NCBI GenBank assembly: GCA_032119795.1 | Contig: JAUMFO010000027.1 | Location: 11,714-75,713 of the forward strand | DNA: 64,000 nt | Origin: JAGIBJ01 sp032119795 | Lineage (GTDB): Bacteria; Actinomycetota; Thermoleophilia; Solirubrobacterales; Solirubrobacteraceae | Direction of reading: 5' to 3' | Shown: one piece after another, positions 1 to 8,776 of the stretch | Position numbering within the stretch: the stretch's first letter is position 1 | Layout of the letters: each line of letters starts with the position of its first letter | Position numbers and translations under genes: made by a program | The notes under the pieces: model-generated | The model's input: the letters and a program-made list of their open reading frames with translations, nothing else | Told to the model about the DNA's origin: nothing | The model's database searches: none

Positions 1-672
1 AAGGTGATCGCTCGGCGCTCTGTGGCCTTCTACCTGATCAAAGGCTCCGCGAACTTCATCGCCGTGGCCGTCCTCGGGCTGCTGATGTTTGCTGGGCTCG
101 GGCCCGACCTCTCCCCCTGGCTCACGCTCTTCCCGGCGCTCCTGGCGATCGCCGTCATCACCTTGGTGGTCCAGGCCCCGAGAATCGGCCCTGGCAAGCG
201 CCCAGCGCCAGATGCCGGGCGGGTCAAGCAGATCGTCAGCACCACGCGCCGGACCATGATCCACGCCTCGCGCGAGGCCGGGGAGATCCTGAAGCGGCGC
301 CAGGCCATCGTCTACTTTGGTGCGTTTGGCTTCTGGTTCTTCGACAACGCCGTCCTCTGGGCGACGTTCCAAGCGTTCGGAGCCAGCCCGTCGATCTGGG
401 TGATCCTGCTCGGCTACCTGATCGGCCAGCTCGGTGGCCTGATTCCGATCCCGGGCGGCATCGGCGGCGTCGACGGAGGACTGATCGGCTGCTTCATCCT
501 CTACGGCATCCCCGCCGAACCGGCCGTCATCGCCGTGTTGGCCTACCGGGTGATCCTGTTTTGGCTGCCGCTCCTGATCGGTGCGGTGGCGTTCTTCTTC
601 ATGCAACGCCAGATCAAGGCGATCGAGGCGGAGCAGGCACTCGATCGAAAGCTCGCCGAGCACGACCGCTAG
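1..672 (+). CDS. Integral membrane protein of the lysylphosphatidylglycerol synthase TM-region family, 3' part only
   Basis: The reading frame is open at the left edge of the window, so the start is not visible; the visible part is about 223 residues, whereas this family usually has about 300 or more. Several hydrophobic segments are clear, and near the C-terminus is the glycine/proline-rich signature IPIPGGIGGVDGG followed by another membrane helix, typical of the UPF0104/LPG_synthase_TM family. Members act in the cytoplasmic membrane, often in lipid modification or export; the exact role cannot be read here. A charged C-terminal tail ends the protein. No gene lies in the 133 bases that follow. 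Confidence 0.75.
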   Translation, partial: KVIARRSVAFYLIKGSANFIAVAVLGLLMFAGLGPDLSPWLTLFPALLAIAVITLVVQAPRIGPGKRPAPDAGRVKQIVSTTRRTMIHASREAGEILKRRQAIVYFGAFGFWFFDNAVLWATFQAFGASPSIWVILLGYLIGQLGGLIPIPGGIGGVDGGLIGCFILYGIPAEPAVIAVLAYRVILFWLPLLIGAVAFFFMQRQIKAIEAEQALDRKLAEHDR

Positions 673-805
673 CAGCGATCGCCAGCTGACCACCGCTGCC
701 CGCTGAAAACCGGCCGGCGCCTCGCAGCTTCGGAGCGTTGCGAATAGGTTCGCCAGGCGCCGCCAGTAAGCGGGCGCCAGTGTCCACCACGCCCCGAGGT
801 CCCAC

Positions 806-2593
806 GTGCTCCGAGCTCGCTCCCTGCTCACCGTTGCTGCCCTCACGCTCTCTGCCTCTGCGGCGCTGGTTCCCGCCGCCCTCGCGGCCCCAGTCTCACT
901 GCCCTCCACGCCGGTCCACACCGAGCGCCCCGGCGCGCTCGGTGGCGATCCGGCTGGCGCCGTAGCTCCCGGCGGCGAGGCGGCGGTCGTCTGGCGCAAC
1001 CGGGTGAGCGCCTACGAGAGCTTCCTCTCGGTCCGCCGGCGCAGTGCGGCTGGCACCTGGGGTGCCGAGGAGCGCATCGGCCAGATCCACCCCTGGCAGT
1101 ACAGCGACGCCTCGGTCGCCGTCGACCCGGCCGGCAACACGACCGTCGCCTGGACCATGACCTCCGAGGGCCAGCTCCCGAGCGGCAAGACCGACTCGTC
1201 GACCGGCATCTGGGCCGTCCACGCGCCCAAGGGCCAGCCGTTCGGGGCCCCTCGGCAGCTCGGATTCGACGAGTACTCCCTCGGCAACCGCCCGACGATC
1301 ACCCGCGCGACGGCGTCCGGTGAGGTGCTCGTTGCATGGTCGGAAGGCGACAGTGCCGTGCACTACATCGCGCGCTCGCCAGGCGGCACCTGGGGCGCGG
1401 AGAGCCAGGTGTCGGCGCCAGGCTCGGAGAGCGTCACGGGCGGGATTCGGCTCGCCGTGAGCCCCTCCGGTCGCGCCGTGCTTGGCTGGTCTGACCGCGC
1501 CGCCAGCCATTCACGCGCGCTCCTCGCCGTCCGCCCCGCCGGGGGCAGCTTCGCCCAGGCGCAGGTCGTCGGCGTCGACGATGAGCGCACGCCCGCCGTG
1601 CAGCCTGCAATGGCCGACGACGGCCGCGCCGTCGCGGTGACGACCGCATGGGGCACCATGGACACGACCACGTCGACGCTCTGGACCCTAGGAGCGGGCG
1701 CGAGCCAATTCGTCGCTGGCGGGCCGCTGCCGGAGACGGTCGAGATCCCCGAAGCCGTCGTACTCGGACCGTCCGGCGCGGGCTACGTCGTCGGAACGAA
1801 ATGGGGCTTCACGGACTCCGACGACCAGCCGTGGCGCTTCGCGCTCCCACTCACGGCCGCCGGGCAGCTTGGCGCGCCGATCACCCTCGCCGCGGTAGCG
1901 CAGGTCGGCGAGCAGCTCGCGGCTGGCTTCGACGGGCAGGGCGACCTCCAGCTCGCGTGGCGCATCGAGCACGACCGCTCCGACGCCACCTACGACGCGG
2001 AGATCGTGGCCCGCACGCTCCCGGCCGCCGGGTCGCCGTCAGCGATCCGATCGATCGCCCGAGCAGGCTCACTGCTGTACGTCCACGGCGTCGCCGGTGG
2101 CGGCGCTCGGCCGCTCGTCCTTTTCACCTACGGGTGGACCGGACTGGGCGACGTCTTCGCTGAGCCGCTCGCCGTGCCCGTCCCGGTCACGACGACGCCC
2201 GTCCCCGAGTCCACGACCCCGACTGGCGGCGGCCAGCCCGTACCGGACGCCGGCGGCTCGACGCCGCCGAGCTCGACGACCGAGCCAACGCCCGTCCCGG
2301 AGAATCCCACCCCGACCACGCTCACCCGGGCCGCGCCACCGGCGCCGACCGCAGCGGCGCCGGCCAACAGCCCGCTCGTGGGCCCCGCAGCGTCGCCCGG
2401 CGCGCGGTGCGTGATCCCGCGCCTCACGGGCCTCAGCCGTGCCGCCGCGACGCGGCGCCTTACTCGTGCCGGCTGCAAGGGGCGCGTCGTGCGCACGGTG
2501 AGGCGCTCCGGCAAGCGGGTCGTCACGAAGCAGAGCCCCGCGGCCGGCACCCGCGCGCCGGGCTACGTCGTCCGGCTCGTCGTCTCCCGCTGA
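806..2593 (+). CDS. Secreted protein with a C-terminal PASTA domain
   Basis: 595 residues from a GTG start chosen because a signal peptide (MLRARSLLTVAALTLSASA, cleavage near AALA-AP) follows at once. The middle (about residues 40-440) looks like a repetitive beta-rich, possibly propeller-like region with recurring Trp/Gly motifs such as VVWRN, VAWTM and VLVAWSEG. A Pro/Thr/Ser-rich linker (about 455-525) leads to a C-terminal PASTA-like domain (CVIPRLTGLSRAAATRRLTRAGC to the end) with the usual P.L.G....A...L..AG pattern. PASTA modules bind peptidoglycan or related ligands, so a cell-wall-associated role is plausible; the substrate is unknown. A strong hairpin follows the stop codon. Confidence 0.75.
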   Translation: MLRARSLLTVAALTLSASAALVPAALAAPVSLPSTPVHTERPGALGGDPAGAVAPGGEAAVVWRNRVSAYESFLSVRRRSAAGTWGAEERIGQIHPWQYSDASVAVDPAGNTTVAWTMTSEGQLPSGKTDSSTGIWAVHAPKGQPFGAPRQLGFDEYSLGNRPTITRATASGEVLVAWSEGDSAVHYIARSPGGTWGAESQVSAPGSESVTGGIRLAVSPSGRAVLGWSDRAASHSRALLAVRPAGGSFAQAQVVGVDDERTPAVQPAMADDGRAVAVTTAWGTMDTTTSTLWTLGAGASQFVAGGPLPETVEIPEAVVLGPSGAGYVVGTKWGFTDSDDQPWRFALPLTAAGQLGAPITLAAVAQVGEQLAAGFDGQGDLQLAWRIEHDRSDATYDAEIVARTLPAAGSPSAIRSIARAGSLLYVHGVAGGGARPLVLFTYGWTGLGDVFAEPLAVPVPVTTTPVPESTTPTGGGQPVPDAGGSTPPSSTTEPTPVPENPTPTTLTRAAPPAPTAAAPANSPLVGPAASPGARCVIPRLTGLSRAAATRRLTRAGCKGRVVRTVRRSGKRVVTKQSPAAGTRAPGYVVRLVVSR

Positions 2594-2609
2594 TGCCCGC
2601 CGCCAAACT

Positions 2610-2640
2610 CCCCTACCCCGGCGAAGAATTGGGGTAGGGG
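2610..2640 (+). terminator. Perfect hairpin after the PASTA gene
   Basis: CCCCTACCCC (2610-2619) and GGGGTAGGGG (2631-2640) form a perfect 10-bp stem with an 11-nt loop, 17 bp after the stop of the PASTA gene. There is no U-tract, which is common for actinobacterial terminators. It also ends just before the next gene and argues against the far-upstream start codon of that gene. Confidence 0.6.
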
Positions 2641-2683
2641 ATTGGGGCGGCGCCTGATGTTTGGGGTGGGCGCCGTCCGCAGG

Positions 2684-5386
2684 ATGAGGTCCATGCCGAC
2701 GCCCTCTCGACCCTCGCCCTTGTTCGCCACGACCGCCCTCCTGACGGGGCTCGCCGCGCTGGTCGCGGCGCCCGCCACGTCGCAGGCAGGATCTGCCAGC
2801 AGCGGCCACTTGCGCCCCACCGCCGTGCGCACCGACGCCGTCGCCCAACCCGGCGGCGCCCTCGCAGTGCGCGTCGTGCTCAGCGCCACGGGCGAGGTAG
2901 GCCAGCGCACGGGCGTGGTGGTCTACCTCTCGGCCGACGCCAAGCGCTCGGCCAACGACACCCGCCTGCGCTCGACCGTCAAGACTCCGAGGTTCGCCGC
3001 GAGGAGTAAGGCGACGTTCACGGCCACCGTGAAGCTGCCGACCGACCTGCCGCTGCGCACCGTCCGCGTGATCGCTTGCGTGAACGAGTCCGTCAAGGGC
3101 CCCTCCAAGCAGCCCGCCAAGGACTGCCGCACCGCGAAGGCACCGCTACAGATCGTCGCGGCCGTCGGGCCATCCGCCACGCCGAAAGCGCTGATCGCCG
3201 CCGACCTCGCGGCCGGGCGAATCAAGCCGGATCAGGCACTCGGCTACCGCGCCCTCGCGGTCTTCGGCGACCAGCGCCTCCCGGCGAAGTACTCCGGCGG
3301 CGCCGCTGCGGGCGGCGACGACTCCGTCATGCGTGAGCTGGCCAGTGCGTGGGGGACGCTGTCTGCGCCCGTCAAGAAACAGGTCGGCAAGTACTTCCTG
3401 CCGACGCCGCTGCGCGACGCCACGCCGGCGGAGCTCAAGGCCGGTGGCGCGAAGCGCCGCCCCACCAAGGGCACCCCGAAGGACCCCAAACCAGCGCAGC
3501 GCCAGCAAGACGGCTCAGGCGCCGGCATCGACGCCGAGGCCACCCCAGAGGTCGACCCGAGCGTCTGCGACACCGAGTACTTCAAGTCGAAGTCGTGGCA
3601 AAGCCGGGCGGCAGCGGGCGGCAAGATCCGCATCCACTGGCGCACCGACCGACCGGAGGACGGCAAGGACGCCGCCAGCATCGCCTCCGACCTGACCGCC
3701 GCCTATGCCAAGTACAAGACGCTGCTCGGGCGCGAACCGCTGCCAGACTCGGAGGTCGACTGCTACCACGGGCCCGACGGCGCCCTCGACGTCTACGTCG
3801 ACCGCGTGATCGGCAAGTCCGCGATCACCGTCCCCTCGACGCAGGCCACCGGCAACCAGGCCGACTGCGAGGGCTACCCGGGCTTCATCGTCACGAACCC
3901 GACCGACGCAACACTGTCGATGCGGTTCGTACTCGCGCACGAGCTCTTCCACGTCTTCCAGATGAGCTACTCCTACCACTCGGGCTGCAAGGACTACGCG
4001 TGGTTCGACGAGGGCTCAGCCAACTGGGCGGCGCACACCGTCTTCCCGACCGACGACTCCGAGCACCTGTGGGACGGCCAGCTGATCGGCGTGCACAACG
4101 ACGTCGCCGACGAGTACTACTCGTGGGTCTTCACCCTCTGGATCGAGCAGACGCTCGGCGCCGACAAGATCCGCAAGACGTTCGAGCAGTTCGAGGCCCA
4201 GGGGAACGCCGTCCACGCCGTCGACGCCGCCATCGGCACGTGGCGCAAACACTTCCTCGACTTCGCCAAGCACGGCTGGAACCAGGCGCCCTACGCCTCC
4301 TTCGCGTCCTGGGATCGCCTCGCCGCCCAGCCGCGCCCGCACTACCAAGACGTGACGCAGGCCAACCTGTTCCTGGCCGGCCAGCCAACGCGAACGGCCT
4401 ACGCGGAATTCGCCGTCGACACGCGCGGCCGCGACTATCGGCGCTACCCGGTGACCGACGACAAGATCCGCGAGATCGTGTTCAAGAACGACCTTGCGGG
4501 CAACCCCGACGCACGCATCGGCGCGATCCTCACGCTCCGCGGCGGGCAGACCCGCTTTGAGGACTGGAGCGGCCAGGAGTCCGTGAAGCTCTGCCGCGAC
4601 GAGGCCGAGGACGACGTCACGGAGATCGTGCTCGTCTACGCCAACTCCAAACTCGACGACAAGTGGGCCACGGGCGGGCAGATCACCGGCCGCCCCGAGC
4701 TAGCCCTGCGCGACACGTGCGACACCCTGCCGTGGCACTACAAGATCCTGTCCGCCAGCCTCAAGACGCACCTGGATGGCCAGCGCGCCGCCGGCACGGG
4801 CTCCTCCTGCCTGGCCAAGGGCTACGACACCCGGGACCAGGTTGACTTCACCGCGGGCGCCGGCCCGCAGCCGTTTGATCCAGAGCAGAACGTCGTGAAG
4901 CAGCAGCGCTACGGCGACGCGCTCGAGGCCCGCTTCCAGGCGAAGGCCCCGGGCGCGAAATGGGAGCACCTGCTGACGGGCTGTGAGCGGCCGTACCAGC
5001 CGCCGACGAGCTTCTGCCAACAGCGCCGCACCGAGCAGGCCACGGGCGACTGGACGCTGGGCTTCTCGCTGCGCGCGAGTTCTCGAAAAGCTCCGTCCGC
5101 AACGCTGACGTGGTACGTCGGCTCGATCATCGGTGGCTACTTCGACGCCGACGACTCGGTCTGCAACGTCTTCACGATCAGCAACATCATCGAGGACGAC
5201 GCCGTCATCGAGTCGCAGGTCGCCTTGGAGACGCTCGAGCGCACCACGCCGTTCACGCTGACGCTCAACGGCGACACCTCGTGGGATCGCGACAGCTCCG
5301 GAAAGCCGGTGAGACTGACGTATTCCTGGGACTACGCGATCACGCTGCAGCGGGTCGCCCCGGACGGCTCGCCGCTGACCTCCTAG
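2684..5386 (+). CDS. Large secreted HExxH metallopeptidase-like protein
   Basis: About 900 residues. I choose ATG 2684 (2693 is equally possible) because a signal sequence follows (LFATTALLTGLAALVAAPATSQA) and an in-frame start at 2642 would abut the hairpin. Residues about 40-145 resemble a CARDB-like immunoglobulin-type domain (PGGALAVRVVLSATG, VVYLSADAKRSANDTRL). Around residue 415 is LAHELFHVFQ, an HExxH zinc motif, followed some 20 residues later by WFDEGSANWAAH, whose glutamate would be the third ligand in gluzincin-type peptidases. The C-terminal half is Cys-containing and unassigned. Likely an extracellular peptidase; substrate unknown. The AKR gene follows closely on the same strand. 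Confidence 0.7.
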   Translation: MRSMPTPSRPSPLFATTALLTGLAALVAAPATSQAGSASSGHLRPTAVRTDAVAQPGGALAVRVVLSATGEVGQRTGVVVYLSADAKRSANDTRLRSTVKTPRFAARSKATFTATVKLPTDLPLRTVRVIACVNESVKGPSKQPAKDCRTAKAPLQIVAAVGPSATPKALIAADLAAGRIKPDQALGYRALAVFGDQRLPAKYSGGAAAGGDDSVMRELASAWGTLSAPVKKQVGKYFLPTPLRDATPAELKAGGAKRRPTKGTPKDPKPAQRQQDGSGAGIDAEATPEVDPSVCDTEYFKSKSWQSRAAAGGKIRIHWRTDRPEDGKDAASIASDLTAAYAKYKTLLGREPLPDSEVDCYHGPDGALDVYVDRVIGKSAITVPSTQATGNQADCEGYPGFIVTNPTDATLSMRFVLAHELFHVFQMSYSYHSGCKDYAWFDEGSANWAAHTVFPTDDSEHLWDGQLIGVHNDVADEYYSWVFTLWIEQTLGADKIRKTFEQFEAQGNAVHAVDAAIGTWRKHFLDFAKHGWNQAPYASFASWDRLAAQPRPHYQDVTQANLFLAGQPTRTAYAEFAVDTRGRDYRRYPVTDDKIREIVFKNDLAGNPDARIGAILTLRGGQTRFEDWSGQESVKLCRDEAEDDVTEIVLVYANSKLDDKWATGGQITGRPELALRDTCDTLPWHYKILSASLKTHLDGQRAAGTGSSCLAKGYDTRDQVDFTAGAGPQPFDPEQNVVKQQRYGDALEARFQAKAPGAKWEHLLTGCERPYQPPTSFCQQRRTEQATGDWTLGFSLRASSRKAPSATLTWYVGSIIGGYFDADDSVCNVFTISNIIEDDAVIESQVALETLERTTPFTLTLNGDTSWDRDSSGKPVRLTYSWDYAITLQRVAPDGSPLTS

Positions 5387-5420
5387 GGTGAACGCGGTCG
5401 ACCGAGAGAACGGGGAACTC

Positions 5421-6398
5421 ATGGACCGCATCGCACTGGGATCACAAGGGCTCGAGGTGTCCCGGCAGGGCCTGGGCTGCATGGGCATGTCGGACTTCTA
5501 CGGCGGCCGAGACGAGGGGGAGGCGATCGCCACGATCCACCGCGCCCTCGAGCTTGGCGTCACGTTCCTCGACACCGCCGACATGTACGGCCCGCATACC
5601 AACGAGCAGCTCGTCGGCAAAGCGCTGGCCGGCAAGCGCGACCAGGTGCAGCTCGCGACGAAGTTCGGGATCGTGCGCGACCCCGCCAACCCGCTGGCGC
5701 GCGGAATCGACGGATCGCCGGACTACGTGAAGCGGTCGATCGAGGGGTCGCTGCAGCGCCTCGGCGTCGATCACGTCGACCTCTACTACCTGCACCGCGT
5801 CCCGTCCGACACGCCGATCGAGGAGACGGTTGGCGCCATGGCCGAGCTCGTCACCGAGGGCAAGGTGAAGTACCTCGGGCTCTCGGAAGCCGCACCAGAC
5901 ACGATCCGCCGCGCGCACGCCGTTCACCCGATCACGGCGCTGCAGACGGAATACTCGCTGTGGTCGCGCGACCCGGAGGCCGAGATCCTCCCGACGCTGC
6001 GCGAGCTGGGCATCGGGTTCGTGCCGTACTCGCCGCTGGGCCGCGGCTTCCTCACGGGCACGATCCGCAGCCTCGACGCCCTCGAGGACGGCGACTTCCG
6101 TCGCCACAACCCGCGCTTTCAGGGAGACAACCTGGAGGCCAACATCGCGATCGTCGAGGCGATCGACGCGGTCGCCAAGGCGAAGGACCTCACCCCGGCA
6201 CAGGTCGCGCTGGCCTGGGTCCACGCGCAAGGCGACGACGTGGCTCCGATCCCGGGAACCAAGCGCCGCAAGTACCTCGAGCAGAACGCGGCCGCCACCG
6301 AGGTGACGCTCAGCTTGGACGAACTCGACCAGCTCGCAGGACTCGCCACGGCCGCGGCCGGCAACCGCTACCCCGACATGTCGCTCGTCGACCGCTGA
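5421..6398 (+). CDS. Aldo/keto reductase
   Basis: 325 residues. The ATG at 5421 is preferred over an upstream GTG (5388) because GGGGAA lies just ahead of it and MDRIALGSQGLEVSRQGLG is the standard family N-terminus. AKR catalytic tetrad residues are all visible: DTADMY (Asp, Tyr), LATKFG (Lys) and YYLHRV (His). SPLGRGFLTG and IPGTKRRKYLEQN match the cofactor-binding region of the AKR13/YajO-like group, which reduces aldehydes or ketones with NADPH. It is the first gene of the lipid-metabolism stretch, but it is separated from the SDR by a bidirectional hairpin, so co-transcription with the lipid genes is not indicated. Substrate unknown. Confidence 0.88.
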   Translation: MDRIALGSQGLEVSRQGLGCMGMSDFYGGRDEGEAIATIHRALELGVTFLDTADMYGPHTNEQLVGKALAGKRDQVQLATKFGIVRDPANPLARGIDGSPDYVKRSIEGSLQRLGVDHVDLYYLHRVPSDTPIEETVGAMAELVTEGKVKYLGLSEAAPDTIRRAHAVHPITALQTEYSLWSRDPEAEILPTLRELGIGFVPYSPLGRGFLTGTIRSLDALEDGDFRRHNPRFQGDNLEANIAIVEAIDAVAKAKDLTPAQVALAWVHAQGDDVAPIPGTKRRKYLEQNAAATEVTLSLDELDQLAGLATAAAGNRYPDMSLVDR

Positions 6399-6399
6399 G

Positions 6400-6419
6400 C
6401 GGGCCGCTCCGGCGGCCCG
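6400..6419. terminator. Bidirectional terminator hairpin between convergent genes
   Basis: CGGGCCGC (6400-6407), loop TCCG, GCGGCCCG (6412-6419): a perfect 8-bp GC stem in the 24-bp gap between the convergent aldo/keto reductase and SDR genes. Confidence 0.6.
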
Positions 6420-6422
6420 ACG

Positions 6423-7394
6423 CTACGCCGAGACGAGGGCGCTCGCGAGCCCGGCTTCGATCGATCGTGGTCGGTAGTCGAGTTCGCGAGTGGCCTTGTC
6501 GTGCGTCGCGTAGTACGTGACGCCTCCGGACGCGCTGACGAGTTCTTTGAGGTTCGTCGGCATGCCGAAGATCGGGCCAAGGAGGCGGCCAGCCGGGGCC
6601 ACGACTTTCAAAAGCGTCGTCGGCACCGCGAGCTTTGGGGCTGGCTTGCCGCCGATCGAGGCCGCCTTCGCGACGAGTTCGGCCATGGTCGACGCCTCTC
6701 CGGAGAGGATGTAGGACTCGCCGGTCTCGCCCTTTTCCAAAGCCAGAATGATGCCGGCGGCAACGTCGTCGACGTGCACCATGCTCACGCCAAGGTCGCC
6801 GAAGGGAACCGCGGGAAGCTTGCCCTGGGCAGCACGCAGCAACGTGTCGCCCAGCTCGGAGTGATCATTCGGGCCGTAGACGGCAGATGGCTGGACGACG
6901 ACGATCGGAGCACCCTGCGCGATGTGATGCTTGGCGATCTGGTGGGCCTCGTACTTGGTCTCGTCGTAGACGGAGAGGAATCCCTCACTCACTGCGCGCT
7001 GGTAGGTCTCGTCGACCACCTTGCCCTTGGTATCGCCGAAGACACCGACCGTCGAGACGTAGACGAGCCGCTCGACGCTCGCCGCCAGAATGCCCTCGAG
7101 CGCATGCTTTGTGCCGGCGACGTTGGCCTCGCGCAGCCGCTTGGCCTGCTCAGCGGTGACGCCAACCTCGTAGATCGCGGCACCGTGGATCGCGACGTCG
7201 CACCCATCCGCCGCAGCGGTGATCGCGACAGGGTCGGAGAGGTCGCCTTCGATCAGCTTGGCGCCGATCCGGCGCAGGTCGTCGGCTTTGGCGGGTGAGC
7301 GGACGAGAGCGACGACATCGTGCCCCAGATCCCGGAGCTGGCGCGCGACGGCGCCGCCGATGAACCCCGTTCCCCCGGTGAGGAAAACCTTCAT
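6423..7394 (-). CDS. NAD(P)-dependent epimerase/dihydroflavonol-reductase-like extended SDR
   Basis: 323 residues from the ATG at 7394, the start that places the Rossmann motif (MKVFLTGGTGFIGG) at the N-terminus. YDETKYEA supplies the catalytic YxxxK and VYVSTVGVFG the active-site serine/threonine strand. VQPSAVYGP and MVHVDDVAAGIILAL are typical of dihydroflavonol-4-reductase-like and 3-beta-HSD-like enzymes, which act on a keto or hydroxyl group using NADP(H). It lies 67 bp downstream of the enoyl-reductase-like gene on the same strand, so the two are probably co-transcribed. I infer, without proof, that it could supply a ketoreduction to the nearby PKS pathway. Confidence 0.85.
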   Translation of the reverse strand: MKVFLTGGTGFIGGAVARQLRDLGHDVVALVRSPAKADDLRRIGAKLIEGDLSDPVAITAAADGCDVAIHGAAIYEVGVTAEQAKRLREANVAGTKHALEGILAASVERLVYVSTVGVFGDTKGKVVDETYQRAVSEGFLSVYDETKYEAHQIAKHHIAQGAPIVVVQPSAVYGPNDHSELGDTLLRAAQGKLPAVPFGDLGVSMVHVDDVAAGIILALEKGETGESYILSGEASTMAELVAKAASIGGKPAPKLAVPTTLLKVVAPAGRLLGPIFGMPTNLKELVSASGGVTYYATHDKATRELDYRPRSIEAGLASALVSA

Positions 7395-7461
7395 GCGAGG
7401 ATTGTTATCGCGCCGAGATGCCACGGCGCCAGGACGTCGATGGTCGAAATCTTGGAGTGAC

Positions 7462-8661
7462 TTATGCGGCGGGCGAGATGACCGTGAATGTGATTCCGGC
7501 AGCTTGCAGACGCGCGAGCAAGTTGTCCCCCATTGCGACGGCGGTCGTCACCTGACCGGCCACGTCCGGATTGTCGTCGAAGGCGAGCGATAGCGCCGAT
7601 TCCGCCAGCATCTTCGCGGTTTCGGTGTAGCCCGGATCGCCGCCACGAACCTCGGTAATCACCGTCTTGCCGCCGGCCTTGCCGGTGAAGCGGACGGTGA
7701 ACCATGAGCGCTCGCGACGTTCGTCGTCCGGTCCGGTCCCCGCAGCCTTGACCTTCTTGAGCAGGTTCCGCAGCGGCGGGACCTTGACGGCGACCATCAG
7801 CGCGCCGGCACCAACGCCGAGACCGACGACCGTGGCCAGGCGCTTGGCCGACATCGTGTGGTCGTAGGTGAAGTCCGGGCCGTACTCGGGCAGCGCGGCG
7901 GCTGATCGCACGACGATCGCCGGGTCGATGGTTGGCAACGGCGCGAGCCATCGACCGGTCGACTCGTCGCGGCGCGGCTTGCCGGCAACCGGGCGGGCAC
8001 GGCGAGTCTCATCCGGGTTCACGGCCAGCTCGCGCTCACGACGGCGCCTGGCCAGCTTCTGCGCCTCACCGAACGCGGCAAACCCACCGATCGCGGACTG
8101 GAACGTGCCGCCGGAGAACTCGGCGTCGGCCCGGACGGCCCCGACGACCGAGATCGGGAGGTCATCCGGCAGCTGGCGCACGGTGAAGAGTGCGCCGAGG
8201 TCGTGCGGCACGGAGTCAAAGCCCGCGCAGTGCACGAGCCGTGCACCGGTCTCTAGCGCCTCATCCTGGTACTTGAGGTACATGTCGTCGACGAACTGGG
8301 GCTCACCCGTGATGTCGACGTAGTCGCATCCGGTCTTGGCGGCGGCAGCGACCAACGGCTGGCCGTGGATGGCGTAGGGGCCGACCGTGGTGATCAGGAC
8401 CTTGGACTTGGCCGCCAACGCGTCGAGCGCCGCCTGGTCGGTCAGCGCAACCTCGATCAGTTCGGGCGCCGGACGATCGGGAGCCACCTTCGCCAAGCGG
8501 TCGCGCACCGCCTCGAGCTTGCGAAGGCTTCGGCCTGCCAGCGCCCAACGCAGCGACGCCGGCGCATGCTCGGCGAGGTACTCCGCCGTGAGCAGCCCAG
8601 CGAAGCCGGTGGCTCCGAACTGCACAAGGTCGTAGGCGGTCTCACGCTCGGTGCTGGCCAT
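7462..8661 (-). CDS. Saccharopine-dehydrogenase-family protein resembling mycobacterial trans-acting enoyl reductase
   Basis: 399 residues from ATG 8661. N-terminal Rossmann segment (YDLVQFGATGFAGLLTAEYLAEH), then VLITTVGPYAIHGQPLVAAAAKTGCDYVDITGEP and LVHCAGFDSVPHDLG, the order and wording I recall from Rv2953/Rv2449c of M. tuberculosis. Rv2953 reduces, in trans, a double bond left by a PKS module lacking a working enoylreductase in phthiocerol synthesis. The C-terminal ESALSLAFDDN and VTTAVAMGDNLLARLQAAGITF also match. Located 15-20 kb from a PKS with a DH-like but no ER domain, this gene is a credible partner (inference). It is divergent from the acyltransferase gene at 8777; the 115-bp gap between them holds two GTTGCGAGC direct repeats. 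Confidence 0.8.
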   Translation of the reverse strand: MASTERETAYDLVQFGATGFAGLLTAEYLAEHAPASLRWALAGRSLRKLEAVRDRLAKVAPDRPAPELIEVALTDQAALDALAAKSKVLITTVGPYAIHGQPLVAAAAKTGCDYVDITGEPQFVDDMYLKYQDEALETGARLVHCAGFDSVPHDLGALFTVRQLPDDLPISVVGAVRADAEFSGGTFQSAIGGFAAFGEAQKLARRRRERELAVNPDETRRARPVAGKPRRDESTGRWLAPLPTIDPAIVVRSAAALPEYGPDFTYDHTMSAKRLATVVGLGVGAGALMVAVKVPPLRNLLKKVKAAGTGPDDERRERSWFTVRFTGKAGGKTVITEVRGGDPGYTETAKMLAESALSLAFDDNPDVAGQVTTAVAMGDNLLARLQAAGITFTVISPAA

Positions 8662-8776
8662 AGGGCCACCCTACCCGCCCCAGCAATGGCGGCGTTATAG
8701 GCCTGGCGCCGGTTGCGAGCACCCCACGCAGTCGCTACGGTGCGAAGCGAGTTGCGAGCCCGCAAGACGACAAGCA

